A stretch of DNA of 64,000 nucleotides from Sphingomonadaceae bacterium (lineage in GTDB: Bacteria > Pseudomonadota > Alphaproteobacteria > Sphingomonadales > Sphingomonadaceae): NCBI GenBank assembly GCA_016000085.1, contig JAECRT010000001.1, positions 62,001-126,000 on the forward strand, read 5' to 3'. The notes beneath the pieces were generated by a model. That model was not told where the DNA came from and made no database searches. It worked only from the letters and a program-made list of their open reading frames with translations. The translations under genes and the position numbers were made by a program. Shown in pieces: positions 1-9,536 of this stretch (position 1 is the first letter of the stretch; every line of letters begins with the position of its first letter).

Positions 1-1
1 T

Positions 2-1084
2 GCCGAGGTAGAGGGCAGGGATGGGGTGAACCTGCGTCAGGCGGGCTTTTTTGTGGCGGCCAATCGCAACAAACGATCCATTACGCTCGATCATAGCAAG
101 TCCGAGGGCCAGGAAATCCTGCGCAAACTGGTCGCGGGCTCAGACGTGCTCATCGAAAATTACAAGGTCGGCGACCTGAAGCGTTTCGGGCTGGATTATG
201 AAAGTCTCAAGGCGATCAATCCCGGCTTGATCTACTGTTCGGTAACAGGCTTTGGCCAGACCGGCCCGATGGCGGCGCGGCCTGGTTATGACGGCCTGTT
301 CCAGGCGACGGGCGGCATGATGGCGGTCACCGGCATTGCAGACGGTCAGCCAGGGTCGGGGCCGCTGAAGGCTGGTCCGAGTCTCGTCGATTTCGTCACT
401 GGCCACAACGTCGCCATCTCCGTGCTCGCCGCGCTCCAGCATCGGAACCAGACAGGCGAAGGACAGCATATCGATATCGCCCTGCTGGACAGTTCGGTGG
501 CGATGGTCAGCCATATCATGCAGGATTATCTGCTCAGCGGCGTTACGCCCCCCCGTCTCGGCAATGGCGGCAATGGCGGCGGTCCGGCGGATCTTATTCA
601 TACCAGCGATGGAATGCTGTACCTGACCGCCGGTGGCGACGAACATTGGCGGCGGCTGACGGTGCTGATGGGTCAGCCCGAACTGTATCGCGATCCGCGC
701 TTCGATGAGAATTACAAGCGGGGCAAGCTGAACCGGCTGGAGTTGATGGACATCATCAACGAATGGAGCCGAGGATACACCTCCGAGGAGCTCCAGGGAA
801 AATTCGATGAGGTGAGCATTCCCGCCGCGCGCTACAATGAGTTGCCGGAGGTTTGGGAAGATCCGCAGGTCCAGCATCGGGGTCTGCGCGCGACGACGCC
901 GCACCCATGGTCGTCGACAGGTTCGGTCGATCTGATCGCAAGTCCGCTGGCCAATATGTCGCAATCGCCCGCGACTATCCGCCGCGCGCCGCCGCTGCTG
1001 GGCGAACATACCGCCGAAGTGCTGGGCGAATTGGGCTATGACGATGCGCGCATTGCCCAGTTGCAGGAGATGAAGATCTTCTGA
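2..1084 (+). CDS. CaiB/BaiF family CoA-transferase, 5' truncated by window start
   Basis: Open frame runs from base 2 without a start; FFVAANRNKRSITLD, GYDGLFQATGGMMAVTG and EGQHIDIALLDS are typical of family III CoA-transferases, including the catalytic Asp region. Confidence 0.88.
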   Translation, partial: AEVEGRDGVNLRQAGFFVAANRNKRSITLDHSKSEGQEILRKLVAGSDVLIENYKVGDLKRFGLDYESLKAINPGLIYCSVTGFGQTGPMAARPGYDGLFQATGGMMAVTGIADGQPGSGPLKAGPSLVDFVTGHNVAISVLAALQHRNQTGEGQHIDIALLDSSVAMVSHIMQDYLLSGVTPPRLGNGGNGGGPADLIHTSDGMLYLTAGGDEHWRRLTVLMGQPELYRDPRFDENYKRGKLNRLELMDIINEWSRGYTSEELQGKFDEVSIPAARYNELPEVWEDPQVQHRGLRATTPHPWSSTGSVDLIASPLANMSQSPATIRRAPPLLGEHTAEVLGELGYDDARIAQLQEMKIF

Positions 1085-1096
1085 CCAGGCAAAGGC

Positions 1097-1122
1097 TCCG
1101 GCGGCTCTTGCGGGCCGCCGGA
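1097..1122. terminator. Hairpin between convergent genes
   Basis: TCCGGCGGC-tcttgcgg-GCCGCCGGA, perfect 9-bp arms. Confidence 0.55.
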
Positions 1123-1130
1123 TCTGCACC

Positions 1131-2303
1131 TCATCCGCGCGGCTCCCGTGGCATCCCAAGGCCTCGCTCGGAAATGATGTTGCGTTGAATCTGGTCGGTC
1201 CCGGCATAGATGGTGTCGGACCGGCTCATCAGATACATGTTGGGAAGGCCATCGAACCTTTCCTCGCTGATGCCGATCTCGCCTTCCTGCCCCAGCACGT
1301 CCATGGCGAGTTCGCCCAACGCCTTGTGCCACAGTGACCAGTAGAGCTTGTAGCTATAGGCCGCGCCCGAAAGATCCGCGCCGCCCTCGCCGTCGGATAA
1401 CATCCGCAGACCGTTATAGCGCATGATCTTCAGCCCTGCATGAGCCTTGGCGATCTTCTGCCGGATGATCGGGTCACTTGCTTTGCCGTTACGTTTGGCG
1501 ATGGCGATGACTTCGTCCAGTTCGTTGCGGAAATGCATCTGCTGGGCGAGTGTCGACACGCCCCGCTCGAAGCCCAGCAGCGCCATCGCGACCTTCCAGC
1601 CATCGCCTTCCTCGCCGATCCGATCGATGGTCAGCGCCTCCGCCCCGTCAAAAAAGACCTCGGCAAATTCGGCCTCGCCGGTCATCTGGCGGATGGGCCG
1701 GGGGTCCACTCCGGGCTGGTCCATCGGCACCATCAGGAAGGACAGGCCCTTATTGCCGACGCTGCCCGCCTCGGTCCGCGCGATGACGAAGCACCAGTCG
1801 GCAATCGTCCCCATCGACGTCCAGATCTTCTGCCCATCGATAATATAGCGGTCGCCCTCGACGCGCGCCTTGGTCTTTACGTTGGCAAGGTCGGACCCGG
1901 CGCCCGGTTCAGAATAGCCTTGGCACCAGATCGTCTTGCCATGGGCGATGTCGGGCAGAAAGCGTGCCTTCTGATCTTCGCTGCCCATGGCGATCAGCGT
2001 CGGTCCCAGCAACTCCACGCCCAGATGCCCGACACGGGGCGGCGCCTTGGCCCGCGCATATTCTTCGGCGAATATGATCTGTTCGGCGATGGAGGCGCCC
2101 CGGCCGCCCCATTGCTCGGGCCAACCGACCACGCTCCACCGCGCTTCCCCCAGCGCCGCTTCCCAGGCGCGACGTTCCTCGACATTGTCGGTCTGGTTGG
2201 TCTGACCGCGCACGGCCTTGAAAGGGCCGGACAACTGGCTGTTCAACCAGTCGGCCGCCTCCTCGCGAAAGGCTTTGAGTTCAGGGGCGAAGGCAAGCTG
2301 CAT
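1131..2303 (-). CDS. Acyl-CoA dehydrogenase
   Basis: [28 protein letters not shown] and the C-terminal [21 protein letters not shown] are typical ACAD motifs. Confidence 0.9.
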   Translation of the reverse strand: MQLAFAPELKAFREEAADWLNSQLSGPFKAVRGQTNQTDNVEERRAWEAALGEARWSVVGWPEQWGGRGASIAEQIIFAEEYARAKAPPRVGHLGVELLGPTLIAMGSEDQKARFLPDIAHGKTIWCQGYSEPGAGSDLANVKTKARVEGDRYIIDGQKIWTSMGTIADWCFVIARTEAGSVGNKGLSFLMVPMDQPGVDPRPIRQMTGEAEFAEVFFDGAEALTIDRIGEEGDGWKVAMALLGFERGVSTLAQQMHFRNELDEVIAIAKRNGKASDPIIRQKIAKAHAGLKIMRYNGLRMLSDGEGGADLSGAAYSYKLYWSLWHKALGELAMDVLGQEGEIGISEERFDGLPNMYLMSRSDTIYAGTDQIQRNIISERGLGMPREPRG

Positions 2304-2306
2304 GGA

Positions 2307-3509
2307 TCAGGCGACCTCGAACAGGCCAGCGGCACCCATGCCGCCCGCCACGCACATCGACACGACGACATATTTGACGCCGCGGCGCTTGCCCTCGATC
2401 AGCGCATGGCCGACCAGGCGCGATCCGGTCATGCCGAACGGATGGCCGATGGCGATACCGCCGCCGTTGACGTTCAGCTTTTCCGGGTCGATTCCCAGCT
2501 TCTGCTGGCAATAGACCGCTTGGCTTGCGAAGGCTTCGTTGATTTCCCACAGGCCGATATCGTCTATCTTCAGACCCGCACGATCCAGCAGCTTGGGGAT
2601 AGCGAACACCGGGCCGATGCCCATCTCGTCGGCGCCGCAACCCGCGACCTGGAAGCCACGATAGACGCCCAGGATCGGCCGTCCTTCCTTCTGCGCGGTG
2701 GCGAGGTCCATGACGACCTGCGCGGAAGCGCCGTCGGACAGCTGGCTGGCATTGCCCGCCGTTACATGCTTGCCCTCCTGAATGACCTGCCCATTTTTGA
2801 ACACGGGCTTCAGGCCGGCAAGCGCTTCATAGGTGGTGCCAGCGCGGATGCCCTCATCCTTGGCCAGCGTCAGCTCTTCCTTGCCGGTCTCATTGCCTTC
2901 CTTGTCGAACAGTGTCTTGGTGACGGTGATCGGCACGATTTCGGCATCGAAGCGGCCTGCTGCCTGCGCGGCGGCGGCGCGCTGCTGCGACAGTGCGGCA
3001 AAGCGATCCTGTGCTTCACGGTCCACGCCATAGCGTTCGGCGACGATTTCTGCCGTTTCGATCATCACCATATAGGCATCAGGATCTTGCGCCTTGATGA
3101 ATTCGGACCGGTTACGAAATGCTGGCGCGTGCTTGTTGAGGGTCAGCGAGATGCTTTCCATCCCACCGGCCACCGCAACGTCGATTTCGTCGCACATGAT
3201 GCCACGCGCGGCGAGGGCAATGGCGTTGAGCCCCGACGAGCATTTGCGGTCCAGCGTAAAGCCCGCGGTCGTGTTAGGCAGTACAGACCCATGGACGGTC
3301 AGGCGGCCCAGATTATAGCTCTGGGTATTCCAGTGATTGCCGACGCCCAGATAAACGTCATCGACGCGCGCCGGGTCGATCCCCGCGCGTTCGATAGCGG
3401 CATTGACGACATGCGCCGACATGACGGGTGCTTCGGTATCGTTGAACGCGCCGCGATAGGCCTTGCCGACGCCGGTGCGAGCAGTGGAGATGATGGCTGC
3501 TTCACGCAT
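2307..3509 (-). CDS. Acetyl-CoA C-acyltransferase (thiolase)
   Basis: [28 protein letters not shown] and [13 protein letters not shown] active-site motifs; start placed at [12 protein letters not shown] rather than at the longer ORF. Confidence 0.9.
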   Translation of the reverse strand: MREAAIISTARTGVGKAYRGAFNDTEAPVMSAHVVNAAIERAGIDPARVDDVYLGVGNHWNTQSYNLGRLTVHGSVLPNTTAGFTLDRKCSSGLNAIALAARGIMCDEIDVAVAGGMESISLTLNKHAPAFRNRSEFIKAQDPDAYMVMIETAEIVAERYGVDREAQDRFAALSQQRAAAAQAAGRFDAEIVPITVTKTLFDKEGNETGKEELTLAKDEGIRAGTTYEALAGLKPVFKNGQVIQEGKHVTAGNASQLSDGASAQVVMDLATAQKEGRPILGVYRGFQVAGCGADEMGIGPVFAIPKLLDRAGLKIDDIGLWEINEAFASQAVYCQQKLGIDPEKLNVNGGGIAIGHPFGMTGSRLVGHALIEGKRRGVKYVVVSMCVAGGMGAAGLFEVA

Positions 3510-3523
3510 GGGAAAATTCCTTG

Positions 3524-3916
3524 TTAAAAACCGTGCATGTTGGTGGGGCCCCAATAGGCGCGCATTTCGATCACCTCATTGGCTTCATTGAAGCGGAAGG
3601 TGTCGATCACATCGATGCGCTTGGCACCGCCGTCGAAATTGAGGTTCACCGAAAAGGGGAACACCGCATAGTCGCCGACCACGCGCACCGGTCCTTCGAG
3701 CTTCAGCTTCGCACCGGTCTTCATGGACTCGGCATAGAAGGCGCGAACGGCTTCCCGCCCATGATGGACCGGTGTGCCGATCGGGTCTTCGACCGTCGCA
3801 TCGGCGGCATAGAGGGCGGCAACCTGATCGGCGCTGCCCGCCTCGAACGCGGCGACATAGGCGTGGACGGCGGCTTCCATCTTTGCGGGGTCTGGCATCT
3901 TCGTGGGATCGGGCAT
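3524..3916 (-). CDS. NTF2-fold ketosteroid isomerase (steroid delta-isomerase) homologue
   Basis: [49 protein letters not shown] aligns with bacterial KSI; Tyr and both Asp catalytic positions appear conserved. Confidence 0.82.
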   Translation of the reverse strand: MPDPTKMPDPAKMEAAVHAYVAAFEAGSADQVAALYAADATVEDPIGTPVHHGREAVRAFYAESMKTGAKLKLEGPVRVVGDYAVFPFSVNLNFDGGAKRIDVIDTFRFNEANEVIEMRAYWGPTNMHGF

Positions 3917-3921
3917 CTTGC

Positions 3922-4386
3922 TTACTCCGGAAAATAGCGTGTGATGGCTTCGACAACGACGGCAGGCTTTTCTTGGCCCTCAATTTCGACGGTGACGCGG
4001 ATCACCGCCTGGATCGCCGCGCCATTGGCGACCGCCTCGACCGAGAGAATTTCGCCGACCCCGCGAATGCGCGAACCGCAGCGCACGGGATTGAGGAAGC
4101 GCAGCTTGTTGGTGCCGACATTCAGGCCGCTGGCAAAGCGCCGCACGTCGATCATGCTGGGCATCATCAGGTTGGTGAGGCTGAGCGTCAGATAGCCATG
4201 GGCAATGGTCGCACCGAACGGACCGTCCTTGGCGCGTTCCGTATCGACATGGATCCATTGATGATCCCCGGTCACATCGGCAAAGCCGTCGATCATGGCC
4301 TGATCGACTGTCAGCCACTCGCTGGGACCAAGGATCGTGCCTTCCTTGCCTATCAATTCGCGGGGCGATTCAAAGATGGTGGTCAT
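3922..4386 (-). CDS. MaoC-like (R)-specific enoyl-CoA hydratase
   Basis: FADVTGDHQWIHVDTERAKDGPFGATIAHGYLTLSL hot-dog hydratase signature. Confidence 0.88.
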   Translation of the reverse strand: MTTIFESPRELIGKEGTILGPSEWLTVDQAMIDGFADVTGDHQWIHVDTERAKDGPFGATIAHGYLTLSLTNLMMPSMIDVRRFASGLNVGTNKLRFLNPVRCGSRIRGVGEILSVEAVANGAAIQAVIRVTVEIEGQEKPAVVVEAITRYFPE

Positions 4387-4389
4387 GGA

Positions 4390-5181
4390 TCAGGCCCTTT
4401 GGCTGGACACGGAGACGATCTCTCCGGTCATGTAGGAGGACAGGTCGCTTGCCAGGAACATCATGACATTGGCGATTTCCCACACTTCGGCGGGGCGTCC
4501 GAACGCTTCCTTCTCGACCAGCTTGTCGAGTGCTTCCTGACTGGTCACCTTGGCAAGGAAGGGATGCATGGCCAGGCTCGGCGACACGGCGTTGATGCGC
4601 ACGCCATGTTCTGCCGCCTCGATCGCGGAACAACGGGTAAAGGCCATGACGCCAGCCTTGGCCGCCGCATAATGGGCCTGGCCCTTTTGCGCGCGCCAGC
4701 CCAGGACAGAGGCGTTGTTCACCATCACGCCCGACTTGTTGGCATACATGGACGGCAGGAAGGCGCGGGTCATGCGGAACAGGCTGGTCAGCGTGACATC
4801 GAGCACCCGGTTCCACTGGTCATCGGTCATGTCGACAACATCGACCTCTCCACCAAGTCCCGCATTGTTTATGAGCACGTCGACCTTGCCAAGGGCGGCC
4901 AGCGATGCATCGCGCAGGCCCTGCACGGCCTGTTCGCTGGTAACATCGCAAACGAACGTCGCTGGCCGTTCCACGCCCGCTTCATCGGCGATCCGATCAG
5001 CGGCTTCGCCAAGGCGGCGTTCGTGGAAATCGCTGATCAGCAGCTTGGCGCCTTCCTCAGCGGCGCGCTTCGCCGCCGAAAAGCCGATGCCCGTGCCCGC
5101 AGCGGCAGTCACTACCACGGTCTTGCCGGTCAGCAGGCCGCGCGGGGTGGGATAGGGGGGAACAGGGACAGTTGCAGCCAT
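4390..5181 (-). CDS. ipdF: SDR oxidoreductase, IpdF-like (5-OH-HIP-type dehydrogenase)
   Basis: KTVVVTAAAGTGIG, NNAGLGGEVDVVDMTDDQWNRVLDVTLTS and VNNASVLGWRAQKGQAHYAAAKAGVMAFTRC resemble actinobacterial IpdF; next to other ipd genes. Confidence 0.75.
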   Translation of the reverse strand: MAATVPVPPYPTPRGLLTGKTVVVTAAAGTGIGFSAAKRAAEEGAKLLISDFHERRLGEAADRIADEAGVERPATFVCDVTSEQAVQGLRDASLAALGKVDVLINNAGLGGEVDVVDMTDDQWNRVLDVTLTSLFRMTRAFLPSMYANKSGVMVNNASVLGWRAQKGQAHYAAAKAGVMAFTRCSAIEAAEHGVRINAVSPSLAMHPFLAKVTSQEALDKLVEKEAFGRPAEVWEIANVMMFLASDLSSYMTGEIVSVSSQRA

Positions 5182-5263
5182 TATACCAGATCCTTGCATG
5201 TTACGGGCGTCAACGCCGCCCGGTCGAGTTGTGTATGGGGCAGGGGAAGGGCGACGACGCCGG

Positions 5264-6352
5264 TCATGCGGCGACCCTGTCCCCATCCAGCAAAAGCTTC
5301 GCCAATGCCTCGCGATGGGTATCGGCCGAACCCAGCCAGCTTGCCGTAGCGCGCGCACGTTTGAAGTAGAGGTGGGCGTGATGTTCCCAGGTGAAGCCGA
5401 TGCCGCCATGCAACTGGATCGCATCGCCGCTGATTGAACAATAGGCGTCGGACGCATAGGTGCGGGCGATATGGCAGGCTTCGGCCAGTTCTTCACCATC
5501 CTCGTCAATGGCTGCCGCTGCATAATAGGCGGCCGAGCGTGATGCCTCGACCAACAGCATCATGTCCGCCAGCATATGTTTATAGGCCTGGAACGAACCG
5601 ATCTGGCGGCCGAACTGCACGCGTTGCCCCGCATAATCCACGGTCGCGTCGAGGCTGTATTGCATCCCCCCCGTCTGCTCCGCCGCCAACAATCCCGCGC
5701 CGATGGAGAGCGTCCGTGCGATCGCGGCCTGCGCGCCGCCCGCCTCACCCAGCACCATGTCGGGTGTTACCGCGCAGTCGAACGTCAACGTCGCGAAGCG
5801 GCGGGTACGATCCAGGCTAGGCAGCGCTTCGACCGTCAGGCCGGGCGTGCTGCGTTCCAGTACGATCAAGCTATCGTCCGCCGTCGCGACGACGATCAAT
5901 TCTGCGACATGGCCGAAGGTCACGAAATGGGCCGTGCCGGTCAGCCGATCACCCGATAAGGTCGGGCGGTCGGCTGTTCCAGCGAAACAGGCCCGGGTGC
6001 CAGCGCAGAGACGAGGGAGGAGGGTCGTATGCTGCGCCTCATTCCCGGCTGCCAACACTGCCTGGACCGCCAGAACCGCCGTTTCGAAAAAAGGCACCGG
6101 GGCCAGCATACGCCCCATCTCTTCCAGGACCAGCGCCATTTCGACAGCGCCCAGCCCCAGACCGCCATGCGTCTCCGGCACCATCAGCCCAGCGAAGCCC
6201 ATCTCGCCGGCCAGGGCTTGCCACAGGCTTTCGTCAAAGCCCGTCGTTCCCTCGACCACTGCGCGAATTACTTCCGGACTGGCGGCGTCGGTCAGGAAGT
6301 CGCGTGCGGCTCCCTGAATGGCGCGTTGGTCATCGCTGAGCGCGAAGTCCAT
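5264..6352 (-). CDS. Acyl-CoA dehydrogenase
   Basis: MDFALSDDQRAIQGAARDFL, QRVQFGRQIGSFQAYKHMLADM, QLHGGIGFTWEHHAHLYFKR. Confidence 0.9.
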   Translation of the reverse strand: MDFALSDDQRAIQGAARDFLTDAASPEVIRAVVEGTTGFDESLWQALAGEMGFAGLMVPETHGGLGLGAVEMALVLEEMGRMLAPVPFFETAVLAVQAVLAAGNEAQHTTLLPRLCAGTRACFAGTADRPTLSGDRLTGTAHFVTFGHVAELIVVATADDSLIVLERSTPGLTVEALPSLDRTRRFATLTFDCAVTPDMVLGEAGGAQAAIARTLSIGAGLLAAEQTGGMQYSLDATVDYAGQRVQFGRQIGSFQAYKHMLADMMLLVEASRSAAYYAAAAIDEDGEELAEACHIARTYASDAYCSISGDAIQLHGGIGFTWEHHAHLYFKRARATASWLGSADTHREALAKLLLDGDRVAA

Positions 6353-7257
6353 CAGGCGGCTCCGTAAACCGACTTGGCGGGTTCGCGGGTCGTCAGCAGC
6401 TGGCGGACGATCGCATCCATCTCGCCTGGCTCAATGCGCGCGCCCTTGTCATAGGCCGGGCTGTCGGTCCAACCCTGCGACAGGAAGACTTGGCCGCCCT
6501 TCAGCTCAAACACCTGGCCGGTCACACCCTTCGACTGTTCCGACACCAGATAGGCGACGAGCGGCGCCATATTTTCCGGTGCAAACAGGTCGAATTCGCC
6601 TTCCTTCACCTCCATGTCGAAGGCGCCGGTATTGGTCATGCGAGTGCGCGCATTGGGCGCCAGCGCATTGGCGGTGACGCCCAGCCGCCCCAGTTCCGCT
6701 GCCTGCACCAAAGTCAGCCCCGCGATACCCGCCTTGGCCGTCGAATAGGCGGACTGACCGATCGAACCCTGAAGGCCCGCGCCCGACGTCGTGTTGATAA
6801 TACGGGCGTCGACCGGATTGCCCGCCTTGCTCTGCGCGCGCCAATATTCCGCGGCGTGGCGGCTGGTGCAGAAATGGCCGCGCAGGTGAACACGGATCAC
6901 TGCATCCCATTCTTCCGGGCTACAGGTGAAGAACATGCGGTCGCGCACGAAACCGGCATTGTTGACCACGGCATGCAGCGCGCCGAAAGTGTCGAGCGCG
7001 GCTTCCACCATGCGCTTGCCCGCATCCCAGTCCGCTACGTCATCCGTGTTGGCGACCGCTTCCCCGCCCATGGCGCGAATCTCGTCCACCACCTGCTCCG
7101 CCGCGCCCTTGGTTTCCCCGGCCTCACCATGGGTGCCAACACCCAGATCGTTGACCACCACTTTGCAACCTTCAGCCGCCAAGCCCAGCGCATAGGCTTT
7201 GCCAAGGCCATTGCCAGCCCCGGTTACGATCGCAACGCGTCCTTCGCAGATACCCAT
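6352..7257 (-). CDS. SDR oxidoreductase (MFE-2/17beta-HSD4-like 3-hydroxyacyl-CoA dehydrogenase type)
   Basis: GRVAIVTGAGNGLGKAYALGLA, NNAGFVRDRMFF, QSAYSTAKAGIAGLT. Confidence 0.87.
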   Translation of the reverse strand: MGICEGRVAIVTGAGNGLGKAYALGLAAEGCKVVVNDLGVGTHGEAGETKGAAEQVVDEIRAMGGEAVANTDDVADWDAGKRMVEAALDTFGALHAVVNNAGFVRDRMFFTCSPEEWDAVIRVHLRGHFCTSRHAAEYWRAQSKAGNPVDARIINTTSGAGLQGSIGQSAYSTAKAGIAGLTLVQAAELGRLGVTANALAPNARTRMTNTGAFDMEVKEGEFDLFAPENMAPLVAYLVSEQSKGVTGQVFELKGGQVFLSQGWTDSPAYDKGARIEPGEMDAIVRQLLTTREPAKSVYGAA

Positions 7258-7284
7258 TTCTTCTACTCCTTCACAGCCCGCTGA

Positions 7285-7728
7285 TCATGACGCGACCGGG
7301 ATCAGCAGGTGCTGACTAAGGTCGCCGACGAGATCGAGCAGGGAATAATCACGTTCAGAAAAATGCCATTCGCCGCCCACGCGAACGAAGGCGTCATGAT
7401 AGCGGCCCGCGCAAATGGCCTGCAAAGGCAGGTCCGGCGTGGCCTGGAAAACCGTATAGTAGGACCGGCAGGTCGCCGTCCCTGCGACATCATCCACCTC
7501 CACGATCGGGTTGGTGATGACATGCTTGGTCTTCGGTGTGCCACAGGGGTAGATGCGCACATGCGCGCGCCACAGCGCCAGCATGGGCGCTGATCCTTCC
7601 ACCACCTCGCCATCGCCGGTCTTGATCCGGGCGCGGGTGAAAAGCGCGGCCACCGCTTCCATCTCGCCCGCATCCATCAGTTCGGCATAGCGATACAGAA
7701 GGTTGGTGATCTGCGTTGCGCTGCTCAT
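7285..7728 (-). CDS. NTF2-like/SnoaL-like protein (putative dehydratase or isomerase fold)
   Basis: ITNLLYRYAELMDAGEMEAVAALFTRAR... with Tyr and Asp spaced as in BaiE/scytalone-dehydratase-like proteins. Confidence 0.75.
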   Translation of the reverse strand: MSSATQITNLLYRYAELMDAGEMEAVAALFTRARIKTGDGEVVEGSAPMLALWRAHVRIYPCGTPKTKHVITNPIVEVDDVAGTATCRSYYTVFQATPDLPLQAICAGRYHDAFVRVGGEWHFSERDYSLLDLVGDLSQHLLIPVAS

Positions 7729-8369
7729 GCTTTCTCTCCCGTTTCCGCCATGCGGCGTTGGCGTTCTTCGGCGGTCTTGCCCACAAGGCGCACTGCAATG
7801 GCGTCGGAACGGATACGCTGCCGATCCGGCTCTGCCGCGCGCAACGGCTCTGCTTCGATCAGGTCGGTCAGCGCGGCGCGGGCGAGCTTTTGATATTCGC
7901 CGTCGCCGTCATTGCGCCATGTGATCTGATGCGGCTCGAACGTCTTGATGACCTTCGCTGGATTGCCGACCACCAGACTGCGGGGTGGCGTTTCTACATC
8001 CGACTTCACCAGACTCAGCGCCGCGACCAGATTTTCCGACCCTATCACGGCATTGTCGAGGATCACCGCATTCATCCCGATCAGCGCATTCTCCCCAATC
8101 TCGCAGCCGTGGATGATCGATCCATGTGCAATCGTCGCGCCCCGCCGAATGATGGTGTCGCGCAACTGGTTGGCATGGACAGTGACGTTGTCCTGAATGC
8201 TACTGTCGCCCTCCACCACAATTCGCCCAAAATCGCCGCGCAAGGATGCGCCGGGCGCGATGAAGCAGCCCGGTCCGACGATCACATCTCCGATCAGCGA
8301 CGCTAGCGGATGGACATAGCTGGTCGGATCGACCACCGGGACGATCCCCTGATAGGCGTAGCAGGGCAT
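7725..8369 (-). CDS. Left-handed beta-helix hexapeptide protein (gamma-carbonic-anhydrase/CaiE/PaaY-like)
   Basis: Hexapeptide repeats IGDVIVGPGCFIAPGASLRGDFGRIVVEGDSSIQDNVTVHA. Confidence 0.85.
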   Translation of the reverse strand: MPCYAYQGIVPVVDPTSYVHPLASLIGDVIVGPGCFIAPGASLRGDFGRIVVEGDSSIQDNVTVHANQLRDTIIRRGATIAHGSIIHGCEIGENALIGMNAVILDNAVIGSENLVAALSLVKSDVETPPRSLVVGNPAKVIKTFEPHQITWRNDGDGEYQKLARAALTDLIEAEPLRAAEPDRQRIRSDAIAVRLVGKTAEERQRRMAETGEKA

Positions 8370-8384
8370 GGGCCAGGCGCTCCG

Positions 8385-9536
8385 TTACAGCCGTTCGATG
8401 ATAGTGACGTTGGCCTGCCCGCCACCTTCGCACATGGTCTGGAGGCCATAGCGACCGCCGGTGCGCTCCAGCGCGCCCAGCAAGGTCGTCATCAGCCGCG
8501 CACCAGTCGCGCCAATCGGATGACCAAGCGCGATGGCGCCGCCCTGCACGTTCACCTTCTCATGCGGGATATGGAGTTCCTTCATCCACGCCATGGTGAC
8601 GCTGGCAAAGGCCTCGTTGCATTCGAACAGGTCGATATCCTCGATCCGCATACCCGCCTTTTTCAGGGCATATTGCGTGGCCGGGATCGGGCCTGTCAGC
8701 ATCCACACGGGATTGGCGGCGCGGACCGACAGATGATGGATGCGCGCGCGGGGCTTCAGCCCATGTTCCTTCACGGCCCGCTCGCTGGCGATCAGCAGGG
8801 CAGCGGCGGCATCGCAATTCTGGCTGGCGATCCCGGCGGTGATGACACCACCTTCATTGACGGGCTTCAACGTCGCCAAGCCTTCCAGCGATGTCGTCGG
8901 GCGGATGGTTTCATCCTTCGTCAGCCCTTCGAGCGGCGCGACTTCCGCGTCGAACCAGCCATTGTCCCAAGCCAACTGTGCGCGCTGGTGGCTGGCAAGG
9001 GCGAATCTTTCCATCGCTTCGCGGCTGATTTGCCAATTATCGGCGATCATTTCGGCGGACTTGATCTGATTGACCTCTTCCATGCCATAGCGGTCGACCC
9101 AGCCCTTCGCACCATGGAAGGGACTGTCAAACCCATATTGCGCGCCCGCGATCATCGCGGCCATGATGGGAATCTGGTTCATCGCCTGACTGCCGCCGGC
9201 GACGACCAGATCCTGCGTGCCGCTCATCACGCCCTGCGCCGCGAAATGGACCGCCTGCTGACTGGAACCGCATTGGCGGTCGACAGTGACGCCGGGGACT
9301 TCCTCGGGCAGGCCAGCGACCAGCCAGGCGGTGCGCCCGATGTCACCCGCCTGTCCGCCGATCGTCTCGGTGCAACCCCATACGACATCATCGACCAGTG
9401 CCGGATCGATGCCGGTACGGTCGACCAGCGCGCGGATGGGATGGGCGCCAAGGTCCGCCGGATGAACATGGGCCAGACTGCCCTTCTTGCGCCCGACAGG
9501 CGAGCGGACGGCGTCGATGATATAGGCTTCAGGCAT
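8385..9536 (-). CDS. fadA6: Thiolase, FadA6-like (steroid lower pathway)
   Basis: MPEAYIIDAVRSPVGRKKG, TVDRQCGSSQQAVHFAAQ, GGAIALGHPIGATGAR, MCEGGGQANVTI. Confidence 0.78.
   Translation of the reverse strand: MPEAYIIDAVRSPVGRKKGSLAHVHPADLGAHPIRALVDRTGIDPALVDDVVWGCTETIGGQAGDIGRTAWLVAGLPEEVPGVTVDRQCGSSQQAVHFAAQGVMSGTQDLVVAGGSQAMNQIPIMAAMIAGAQYGFDSPFHGAKGWVDRYGMEEVNQIKSAEMIADNWQISREAMERFALASHQRAQLAWDNGWFDAEVAPLEGLTKDETIRPTTSLEGLATLKPVNEGGVITAGIASQNCDAAAALLIASERAVKEHGLKPRARIHHLSVRAANPVWMLTGPIPATQYALKKAGMRIEDIDLFECNEAFASVTMAWMKELHIPHEKVNVQGGAIALGHPIGATGARLMTTLLGALERTGGRYGLQTMCEGGGQANVTIIERL

Noticed and set aside
140-1207. 355-aa minus-strand ORF opposite the CoA-transferase
   Set aside because: The plus-strand frame encodes an unmistakable CaiB/BaiF protein; the reverse frame is a shadow.
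1440-3527. 695-aa plus-strand ORF
   Set aside because: Lies antisense to the acyl-CoA dehydrogenase and thiolase genes; its composition is the shadow of GC-rich coding sequence and no domain is recognisable.
3772-5349. 525-aa plus-strand ORF
   Set aside because: Antisense to KSI, MaoC and ipdF-like genes, which have clear family motifs.
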